The notes under the pieces are model-generated. The model was not told the origin of the DNA. It ran no database searches and was given only the letters and a program-made list of their open reading frames with translations. Positions 16,065 to 23,073 of a stretch of DNA of 37,283 nt are shown piece by piece (positions within the stretch are counted from its first letter, which is position 1; every line of letters begins with the position of its first letter). Made by a program: the position numbers and the translations under genes. The DNA is taken from the NCBI GenBank assembly GCA_023261445.1, contig JAHFOX010000013.1, positions 1-37,283 of the forward strand, written 5' to 3'. The DNA comes from Planctomycetota bacterium (lineage in GTDB: Bacteria > Planctomycetota > Brocadiia > Brocadiales > Brocadiaceae).

Positions 16065-16633
16065 TGAAAATCGTAGGAATATACTCTTTTAAAGGTGGAA
16101 AAGAAGTCGTAGAACAAAAATATCCAAAATTATTAGAAGAGGTTCAGAGTATAATCAATCAAGTTGATTCAGAAAAGTGTAAGACAAAGAAAAGTCGTGA
16201 AAAAACCATGCGAGGAAAAATGTTGTATAATCCCAAACGTTTGAATCCTACCTTTAAAAAGCATTTTACTAAACTCGGTTGGCACAATCAACGTGTACCC
16301 TGTCAGTATCCAACTCAATATTACACGCCAGACTATGCACCAGACAAACTTAATAAAGGTGCTTTTCGTGAAATGGACTTTATCAAAGAAAAACTAGGTG
16401 TTGAAGTTCAGTTTGGCAAGTATTCTTTTATGGTTTACAACGTTTGCGCAAAGATGACCATCTTTAACAAGCTTGGACATATTGATACTGGTATCGAGAT
16501 TGTACCTGTAAAAAAATTTGTCGAACAGATGTCAACAGGGGTCTCTTATTTTGAGCAATTTATTTGGGACTTAGAACAACGCGGTGTCGCAGATATAGAT
16601 ATCCCTGTCTTAATTCTCGGAATTGACAAGTAG
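16064..16633 (+). CDS. BglII-like type II restriction endonuclease
   Basis: The 189-residue protein matches the BglII family in its active-site region. Asp105, Glu114 and Gln116 in MDFIKEKLGVEVQF have the same D-x8-E-x-Q spacing as BglII Asp84, Glu93 and Gln95, where Gln replaces the usual Lys of PD-(D/E)xK nucleases. The following GKYSFMVYN also resembles BglII. It should cut double-stranded DNA that the upstream methyltransferase has not protected. The frame is intact and overlaps the methyltransferase by one base, so the system looks functional. The recognition sequence is inferred only. Confidence 0.85.
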   Translation: MKIVGIYSFKGGKEVVEQKYPKLLEEVQSIINQVDSEKCKTKKSREKTMRGKMLYNPKRLNPTFKKHFTKLGWHNQRVPCQYPTQYYTPDYAPDKLNKGAFREMDFIKEKLGVEVQFGKYSFMVYNVCAKMTIFNKLGHIDTGIEIVPVKKFVEQMSTGVSYFEQFIWDLEQRGVADIDIPVLILGIDK

Positions 16634-16642
16634 GGGACAATG

Positions 16643-16768
16643 GATAATTGGGGACACATGCCATTTTCTGCTGCATTTTTTCTTTAACCTTCCTCGTAGC
16701 CTTACTCACTACCAAAGAAAATGAGTTGAAGAAATTGGGATGCGTCCCAATTTATCTACTATTTATCC
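16643..16768. repeat. Direct repeat, copy 1, left of the HEPN gene
   Basis: The copy begins GATAATTGGGGACACATGCC, passes through ATTTTCTGCTGCATTT and CTTTAACCTTCCTCGTAGC, then GAAAATGAGTTGAAGAAATTGG. It ends with a perfect 9-bp hairpin, AAATTGGGA (16732-16740) with TCCCAATTT (16745-16753). Copy 2, in the same orientation, lies at 17947-18107. Together they flank the HEPN gene. Confidence 0.75.
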
Positions 16769-16817
16769 AAACCTACATACCTGCTAAAATTAAATTGCAA
16801 CATATTGACATTTAGAA

Positions 16818-17909
16818 TTACTTGTTATTTTCTTTATTAGGCAATAAATTTACAAATTTAGATCGAATAAAATCAATAAAGATAGTTGTCGCTATAAAAG
16901 CTTTCTTTGCATCATTTCCATCTGCTTTAAGTTTGCCTTTATGAACAATTTCATTCCGCTTGTAATATGTATGTGAATGCCAATCGTTATATTCTTTTGT
17001 TCCTTTAAAATTTTCTCCGAATATATTGTAAACAATATCTAATGCATCCGATACATTTGAGTCTTCTATAGCCTCTGTATATTTTTGTGTTTTTCGATTC
17101 TTCCCTTTTCCTACAACCAGTTCTTGTTTACCAGTTATGCTACAAAAATCATACAAGAATTCTTTTAAAGAAGTCTCAAAAGCTATCTCAGTAATAACAA
17201 TTGATAAAGCGTGATCTTCTCTATGCAGAGATTGCTCTCTAGCGTCAAGAAGGAGTTTCTGGTATATTTTAGGTCTCAAGCCTGTCTTAAGATCTGAAGC
17301 AAAAACATGTATAATTTCTGAAGTTACCGGCTTTTTTATATGTCCCGCTTTGGTATTATTATCCCAGTTAAATATTCGATGAACCATTTTGAAATTACCT
17401 TCTATAATATCTGGTTCGAATTTATATTTGTCTGCACACAATATTTCTATCACCGATGAATCGTTAAGTTTTGGCCTGACAACATCCGTTTCATTTGTAT
17501 GGAGTCGATATAAATCAATAAAGTCATGTAATAAGGAAGCAATCCATAATTTGATATTCTTTAGTTCATTTTCCTCTTTTATTAATTGTATGCTATCGAT
17601 TTCAAAATATATTTGCATCCGTGTAAATTTTTTAGGTTCAATGAAGCCACCATTGTAAATACCGTCTTGGTTTGATAAAAAAAATGACTTAACCGGTGCA
17701 TTTTTATTCTTATTACTAATTGCACTTATATTGACTTTTACTTCATTATTTGATAAGTCATCTTTATTTGAGTATGAAAAAGTATTTTTTCCTGTTAATG
17801 GTATACAACGAATAAATACATTACGTCCTGAAAATTTATAATAAAATCCTGTTTTCGATGGCAGCAAAATGCAAGAGTTAATAGGGAAATCAAACATGCA
17901 TAAATTCAT
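16818..17909 (-). CDS. Uncharacterised protein with C-terminal HEPN-like domain (Rx4H motif)
   Basis: I do not recognise the N-terminal part (about 1-210), which has mixed alpha/beta character and no signal peptide. The C-terminal 150 residues are helical and include REQSLHREDHALSIVITEIAFET and, at 318-323, RNEIVH. The latter fits the R-x4-6-H catalytic signature of HEPN ribonucleases. HEPN nucleases of this size occur in abortive-infection and toxin systems, and the restriction-modification genes next door fit a defence island. The gene is convergent with them and bounded by direct repeats. The start is the ATG at 17907-17909; a second in-frame ATG lies four codons in. Defence role is inference; an RNA-metabolism role is possible. 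Confidence 0.7.
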   Translation of the reverse strand: MNLCMFDFPINSCILLPSKTGFYYKFSGRNVFIRCIPLTGKNTFSYSNKDDLSNNEVKVNISAISNKNKNAPVKSFFLSNQDGIYNGGFIEPKKFTRMQIYFEIDSIQLIKEENELKNIKLWIASLLHDFIDLYRLHTNETDVVRPKLNDSSVIEILCADKYKFEPDIIEGNFKMVHRIFNWDNNTKAGHIKKPVTSEIIHVFASDLKTGLRPKIYQKLLLDAREQSLHREDHALSIVITEIAFETSLKEFLYDFCSITGKQELVVGKGKNRKTQKYTEAIEDSNVSDALDIVYNIFGENFKGTKEYNDWHSHTYYKRNEIVHKGKLKADGNDAKKAFIATTIFIDFIRSKFVNLLPNKENNK

Positions 17910-17946
17910 ATAATTATAGGGGCCATAGGGTCAAATAATTAATGGT

Positions 17947-18107
17947 GATAATTGGGGACGCATCCCATTTTCTGCCGCATTTATTCTTTAACCTTCCTCA
18001 TAGCTATAATTGGAGAATTCTATCAAGTTTCCATGCCATTTTCTCCATGAAATTCTCGCTACCAATGAAAATGAATTGAAGAAATTGGAATATGTCACTA
18101 TTTATCT
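17947..18107. repeat. Direct repeat, copy 2, right of the HEPN gene
   Basis: This copy starts GATAATTGGGGACGCATCCC and shares with copy 1 the ATTTTCTGCYGCATTT, CTTTAACCTTCCTC and GAAAATGARTTGAAGAAATTGG segments. It is longer because of an AT-rich insertion of about 35 bp after TCATAGC. Its terminal hairpin has decayed. The whole gap 17910-18300 has no gene: it holds this copy, the inverted repeat at 18152-18235 and a terminator. Confidence 0.7.
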
Positions 18108-18151
18108 CCCACCCGGGGGAAGACATAACAGCAAACTAAAAACATCTATCT

Positions 18152-18235
18152 GACAGGATTTACAAGATGAAACAACGCAAATATAAAAATCTATCGTCGT
18201 GTAAACACGGATTTATAAATCCTGTTAATCCTGTC
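18152..18235. repeat. Inverted pair of ACAGGATT micro-repeats
   Basis: GACAGGATTTACAAGAT at 18152-18168 faces ATCCTGTTAATCCTGTC at 18219-18235; the arms match at 15 of 17 positions. The arms are runs of a 9-nt word (ACAGGATTA-like), the same architecture as the arms of the element at 32340-32789. About 50 bp of non-coding sequence lie between them. Confidence 0.7.
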
Positions 18236-18244
18236 TAAAAACAA

Positions 18245-18288
18245 GTGTGGATTTCGTTCCTCATCCTTACAAGCTTGAAAATCCACAC
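18245..18288 (-). terminator. Terminator candidate downstream of the ABC exporter operon
   Basis: GTGTGGATTT (18245-18254) and AAATCCACAC (18279-18288) form a perfect 10-bp stem with a 24-nt loop. On the minus strand the hairpin is followed by TTGTTTTTAG. It starts 12 bases after the end of the exporter gene. Confidence 0.6.
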
Positions 18289-18300
18289 AATTTTTAGCAA

Positions 18301-20103
18301 CTATGCATGCCCTATCAACTCTTCCTTCATGTATACCTTGTACAACTTGCTGTAAAGACCGCCTAGCCGCAATAATTCTTCGTGGCTCCCTTCTTCAATT
18401 TTTACACCCTTGTTTAATACTATAAGTTTATCACAGTGCAGAATAGTGGATAAACGATGGGCAATGAAGATGGATGTCCTACCCAGTGACACTTTTTGAA
18501 TAGCGTTCTGAATCAATATCTCAGAGATAGGGTCTATGCTGGAAGTAGCTTCATCAAGGATTATCACCCGCGGGTCGTAGAGAATAATTCTGGAGAGCGA
18601 GATGAATTGCCGTTCACCTGCGGAAAGGTTCGCGCCCCGCTCGACAATTTCCATGTCAAGCCCGCCTGGTATGTGGTCAATAAACGGCAATAATCCTAAT
18701 TCATCAATAATTCCCAATATTTTTGAATCTGATATAGGATTAAAAAGGGTAATATTATCCCGTAACGTGCCTGCAAACAGGAAGACCTCCTGACTTACCA
18801 GTCCAACGACATATCGTAATCCTATCTTTTCTATTTTCCGTATATCAACATCATCAAGCCATATTGTCCCTTTTTGAATCTCATAAAGTCTTGTTAGTAT
18901 ACTTGCAATTGATGTCTTTCCGCTGCCTGTTACACCAACCAATGCAACCGATTGTCCAGCTTCTATATCAAATGAAATATCTTTCAATACGTAATCACCA
19001 CCGTTGTAAGCAAACCAGACATTTTCAAATTTAATTGTTCCTTTAAAGTTTGTCTTCGGAACCTCTTTGTCAGGATTAGGAATAATGTAATCAACCTCAG
19101 GCGATTCTTTCATGAGACCGAAGATGCGTTCTGAAGACGCCATTGCACCCTGAAATATATTGTATTTTTCAACAATGTCGCGAATTGGGTCAAACAAATC
19201 ATGAATATATGCAAGGAATGCCACCAGAACACCGAGTGTAAGGAAGCCATGCATGTATCTTACAGCGCCAAACCAGAGCACCAAACCAATTGCCAGCGCG
19301 CTTACCATGTTAATCGCTGGCTGAAAGACGGCAAAATAACGGATGTATTTGACCTGCTCTTTCAAATAATCGTCATTAATCTCATCAAATTGATCATAAT
19401 TCTTTTTCTCCCGATTAAAGAGTTGAATGATCTTCATGCCCGTGATGTTTTCATTGAGATAGGCATTAATACGTGCCAGCTTTCGCCGTATCTCCCGAAA
19501 TGAGTTCTTCATGCGGTTACCGAACCAGAGGGCAATCACCACAATAATAGGAACGACTGAAAGGGTGATGAGGGCGAGTTTCAGGTTTAACATGAACATG
19601 GCCACAAATATCCCAACGATGATGAAGACGTCGCCGATTACCACAATCACACCGGCTGAAAAGAGTTCTCCAATGGCCGCAATATCATTGGTCAGGCGTG
19701 TAACAATTCTCCCAACTGGATTCTTGTCAAAAAAAGACAATGGGAGCGATTGGATGTGATTGAAGAGTTCCATGCGCATGTCCAGCATCACCTTCTGTCC
19801 GATGGCCTGGATATTATAACTCTGCACTACCACCAATAATAACCGTAATGATTGGATTCCCAGGAGCGCTAGTGCTATCTTGTATATTAATGGTTTATCA
19901 CCTTTGCTGATGCCATGATCGATCGCATATCCAAAGAGATACGGACACAGCAAAAACAAAACGGTGGTAATAAGCACCATGAAGATGGACAGCAGTCCTG
20001 ATGCCTTGTAGCGCAGGACATACGACAGCAGCCTTCTGATAACTGTTCTATTGTGTATCCTATCCGCTAAAACGTCTTCGTTAAAAAAATCTTCTTTTTC
20101 CAT
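18301..20103 (-). CDS. ABC exporter half-transporter, subunit 2 of a heterodimer
   Basis: The 600-residue protein has an N-terminal six-helix membrane domain (about 25-310) and a C-terminal ATPase. Motifs are Walker A GVTGSGKT (390-397), Q-loop Gln438, signature LSAGE (493-497), Walker B VIILDE with catalytic Glu518, and H-loop His549. The signature LSAGE deviates from LSGGQ. Its partner, encoded 92 bp upstream, has LSGGQ but lacks the catalytic Glu. Such reciprocal defects mark heterodimeric exporters with one degenerate ATP site (TM287/288, BmrCD). The substrate could be a drug, lipid or peptide. Confidence 0.92.
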   Translation of the reverse strand: MEKEDFFNEDVLADRIHNRTVIRRLLSYVLRYKASGLLSIFMVLITTVLFLLCPYLFGYAIDHGISKGDKPLIYKIALALLGIQSLRLLLVVVQSYNIQAIGQKVMLDMRMELFNHIQSLPLSFFDKNPVGRIVTRLTNDIAAIGELFSAGVIVVIGDVFIIVGIFVAMFMLNLKLALITLSVVPIIVVIALWFGNRMKNSFREIRRKLARINAYLNENITGMKIIQLFNREKKNYDQFDEINDDYLKEQVKYIRYFAVFQPAINMVSALAIGLVLWFGAVRYMHGFLTLGVLVAFLAYIHDLFDPIRDIVEKYNIFQGAMASSERIFGLMKESPEVDYIIPNPDKEVPKTNFKGTIKFENVWFAYNGGDYVLKDISFDIEAGQSVALVGVTGSGKTSIASILTRLYEIQKGTIWLDDVDIRKIEKIGLRYVVGLVSQEVFLFAGTLRDNITLFNPISDSKILGIIDELGLLPFIDHIPGGLDMEIVERGANLSAGERQFISLSRIILYDPRVIILDEATSSIDPISEILIQNAIQKVSLGRTSIFIAHRLSTILHCDKLIVLNKGVKIEEGSHEELLRLGGLYSKLYKVYMKEELIGHA

Positions 20104-20117
20104 AATATTGTCAATTT

Positions 20118-20148
20118 ACCGCAAAGGTTACTGAGAACTCAGAGAAAG
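20118..20148. repeat. Micro-repeat between the two ABC exporter genes
   Basis: The stretch begins ACCGCAAAGGTTACTGAG and ends in CAGAGAAAG, a mosaic of the CGCAAAG and CAGAGA word types of the micro-repeat family. It occupies the middle of the 92-bp gap between two co-oriented subunit genes. Confidence 0.45.
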
Positions 20149-20195
20149 AATTAAATCTAATTTCTACGAATTTTATCCTTTTCGAACATCAAACT

Positions 20196-21995
20196 TCAGG
20201 CTTCCAACTTCTGTCCCCTTTCCTGTCCTAGTCTTTCCTCCAGCACCTCTTTTGTATACAGAGAAGTATATAATCCATTAAGCTTCACAAGCTGTTCGTG
20301 AGTTCCTCTTTCAACTATCATGCCGTCTTTCATAACTACGATCATGTCAAAATCTCTAACCGCTGGCAATCTGTGTGTCACAACCAGAAGGGTCTTATTC
20401 TGAAATTTTTTCAGTATATTTTTAATGATAGTTTCTTCGACTCGTGCATCTACAGCGGAAAGACAATCATCTAAAATGATAACGGTAGGGTTAATTGCCA
20501 GCGCCCTTGCAATAGTAATTCGTTGCTTTTGCCCGCCTGACAGGTTGACTCCCCGTTCGCCCAGGTAACTCTCATACCGACCAGACAATTCCTGAATCTC
20601 TGCATCAACACCAACCATACGAGCAAGCTCCTGAACATTGTTACGGTTATCTTGTGTTTCTATGCCAAATAATAAGTTGTCCGCAATCTTTTCGGAAAAT
20701 AGAAATGTATCTTGAGGTACAAACCCAATATGTTTGCGCAATAATTTAATATCTATCGTATTAATATTAACACCGTCTATAAATATATTTTGATCGTTTA
20801 CAGGATTTATACGAGGGATCATATTTACTAATGTTGATTTCCCACTTCCTATTGGACCTACAATGGCAACTCGCTGCCCTGCAGTAATTTTCAAGTTTAT
20901 GCCCTTTAAAAGCCATTCCTTTTGACTATCGTATCGAAAGTTAATATCTCTGAATTCAATATCACCATGAGGAGTAAAATTTTGAGATATGTTGTCTTTC
21001 AAGACAATCGCAGATCTTTCATCCATTACCTCATCAATACGTTTCATGGAGGCGCTTCCGCGCTGTAAAAGAGATAGACACCAACCAACAGCAGTCATAG
21101 GCCATACCATCATTGAAATATAACGCTGGAATGCGACAAGTGTACCTAGTGTGATAACGCCCTCTACAACCATTTTTCCACCCATAAAAAGCAATATAAC
21201 AATTCCCGTATAAGTAATATATTCAAACGCTGGACCAATGAGGGCTTGTGGAATGGCTAGTTTGAGATTTTTTTTCATAAAATCATTACATTGACTCCTA
21301 AGGATCCTTTCCTCCTGATGAGACATGTTAAAAGACTTTACAATACGGATACCTGATGCATTCTCTTGTACCTTTTCACTAATCCTTGAAAATTGTTCCT
21401 GAACGTCATGAAATCTTTTATCAATAACAGCTTTGACTTTATAAGCAATGAAGGGCATCAGCGGCATCAACAGAAAGGTATATAATGAAAGCTTTGGCGA
21501 CAAATAGATAATAATTGGTGGTATAACAAAAAAATAAAACATAGCATCCAAACCAATCAACAATCCTGGTCCAACAGCCATACGGACAGCGCCAATATCG
21601 TTAGTGGTTCTTGACATAAGATCGCCCGTTTTATATTTCTGGAAGAATTTCTGGGAAAGTGTCTCGATATGCCCAAAGAAACTCATGCGGAGGTCATAAT
21701 CACAGCGAAAGGAAGTCCCGATAAAGTTCATCCGCCAGAGGTATCTACATGCACCCTGAAAAAAACTCACCAAGATGTATAATCCGGAAATGGCTGCAAT
21801 ATTTGTAAGACTGACGTCTTTTGCGAGGATATCAATTACTCTTTTGATAAGAAGGGGTGGAAAGATATTGACAATATCAACGGCAATTAGCGATAGGGTA
21901 CCGATAATAAAGTATCGCTTGTACTTTTTTATGAAAACCCTGTAGATAATACTTTTTCCCCAGAATCTTTTTAGCTTCCCAAACAGCATATTCAT
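20196..21995 (-). CDS. ABC exporter half-transporter, subunit 1, with degenerate Walker B
   Basis: The 599-residue protein has a six-helix membrane domain (about 25-320) and an ATPase with Walker A GPIGSGKS (380-387), Q-loop in GFVPQDT, canonical signature LSGGQ (485-489), Walker B VIILDD (505-510) and H-loop His541. Asp510 replaces the catalytic glutamate, so this ATP site should bind but hydrolyse poorly. The defect pairs with the altered LSAGE signature of the downstream subunit, as in known asymmetric heterodimers. It is the first gene of the two-gene run. A perfect 18-bp palindrome lies 63 bp upstream of the start ATG (21993-21995). Confidence 0.93.
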   Translation of the reverse strand: MNMLFGKLKRFWGKSIIYRVFIKKYKRYFIIGTLSLIAVDIVNIFPPLLIKRVIDILAKDVSLTNIAAISGLYILVSFFQGACRYLWRMNFIGTSFRCDYDLRMSFFGHIETLSQKFFQKYKTGDLMSRTTNDIGAVRMAVGPGLLIGLDAMFYFFVIPPIIIYLSPKLSLYTFLLMPLMPFIAYKVKAVIDKRFHDVQEQFSRISEKVQENASGIRIVKSFNMSHQEERILRSQCNDFMKKNLKLAIPQALIGPAFEYITYTGIVILLFMGGKMVVEGVITLGTLVAFQRYISMMVWPMTAVGWCLSLLQRGSASMKRIDEVMDERSAIVLKDNISQNFTPHGDIEFRDINFRYDSQKEWLLKGINLKITAGQRVAIVGPIGSGKSTLVNMIPRINPVNDQNIFIDGVNINTIDIKLLRKHIGFVPQDTFLFSEKIADNLLFGIETQDNRNNVQELARMVGVDAEIQELSGRYESYLGERGVNLSGGQKQRITIARALAINPTVIILDDCLSAVDARVEETIIKNILKKFQNKTLLVVTHRLPAVRDFDMIVVMKDGMIVERGTHEQLVKLNGLYTSLYTKEVLEERLGQERGQKLEA

Positions 21996-22057
21996 CTTTT
22001 TTTATAAAGTTCCAAGTTTGCACAACCTGGATTATTAATCACAAAAACGCAACTCAA

Positions 22058-22075
22058 TGAAGGCTTAAGCCTTCA
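22058..22075. promoter_or_regulatory. 18-bp perfect palindrome in the exporter/methyltransferase divergent gap
   Basis: TGAAGGCTTAAGCCTTCA is self-complementary over all 18 bases and lies between the divergent exporter and methyltransferase genes, 63 bp upstream of the exporter start. It could be an operator for a dimeric repressor. The remaining gap (21996-22332, 337 bp) is AT-rich with no gene; AGGAG at 22320-22324 is the methyltransferase ribosome site. Confidence 0.35.
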
Positions 22076-22332
22076 CAACAGAAGGATAGGTCAGACAAGA
22101 AAATTTAAAATTATCTCTATCTTTTCAGGGAGTTGTTTGTAAAATTTACTTTATCATATTTGCTTTGAATTGTATATTATTAATTGTGAGTAAACACTCT
22201 CATAGTAAGATACGTGGTAGAAACTGTTTTCTGTCAGTGACCGACAATCTATCTCAGATCGGGAAATAGATAATTGCCAACAAGTGTCGCTTCTATTAAT
22301 AAAGAATATAAATGATATCAGGAGTATCTTAA

Positions 22333-23073
22333 GTGGGAAAAAACAGTTTGAGAGAAACAGTCTTTGCTTTTAATAATAACGATATTGTTGCTACATACGA
22401 TTTCGATATGGACGTATGGCATCCTAACCGTGAAAAAATGGCATCAATTGTATGTGAAATACTACCTTTTAAAAATACCGAAAACTTAAAATTCATGGAC
22501 CTGGGAGTAGGAACCGGATACCTGTCTCGCAGGATTATAGAAACGTTTCCTAATGCAACGATTTTGGCTATTGATGCCGCTGAACTTATGATAGAGAAGG
22601 CTAAAATAAGGCTGCAAAACAATCTCAAACAAGTTACATTTCAAATCTCCACATTTCAGGAATTATCGAGTAAAAAAATCCCGCTTTCTAATCTTGACGC
22701 GGTAGTATCTTCTTTTGCCCTTCATCATTTATACAGGGAAGAAAAGCTGGCATTATTTGAATATATCCGTTCAATACTAAAACCCAATGGTTGGTTTGTG
22801 AATTGTGATATTTTTAAGACCGCAGACACCACGCTTGAAGCTCGATACAGACATTTACATCATTTAGGAATACAAGAGAGGATAAAAAGGATAAAGCAGC
22901 AGGAGAAGTCCATTGACCAAATCTCATCAGAACTAGCAGAAAAAGAGAAAAAGGATGGAGATCATCCCTTATTCATTACGGATGACCTTCAAATCCTTGT
23001 AGATGCCGGATTCCATACCACAGAGTGTTTCTGGAAGGAGTATCGCGAAGCAGTGTATGGTGGGATAAAATGA
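22333..23073 (+). CDS. SAM-dependent methyltransferase (class I)
   Basis: The 246-residue protein has the SAM-binding motif I FMDLGVGTGYLS at about 54-65, acidic motif II LAIDAAELMIEKAK, and motif IV LDAVVSSFALHHL. These are typical of small-molecule or tRNA-type class I methyltransferases. The start is GTG at 22333-22335, with AGGAG eight bases before. Its stop overlaps the start of the ABC-F gene by four bases (ATGA), so the two are translationally coupled. The substrate is not evident from the sequence. Association with an ABC-F ATPase might point to ribosome or antibiotic-related roles, but this is inference. Confidence 0.88.
   Translation: MGKNSLRETVFAFNNNDIVATYDFDMDVWHPNREKMASIVCEILPFKNTENLKFMDLGVGTGYLSRRIIETFPNATILAIDAAELMIEKAKIRLQNNLKQVTFQISTFQELSSKKIPLSNLDAVVSSFALHHLYREEKLALFEYIRSILKPNGWFVNCDIFKTADTTLEARYRHLHHLGIQERIKRIKQQEKSIDQISSELAEKEKKDGDHPLFITDDLQILVDAGFHTTECFWKEYREAVYGGIK

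Noticed and set aside
18152-18235. Possible CRISPR repeats
   Set aside because: Only two arms occur, in inverted orientation, with no regular spacer array and no cas genes.
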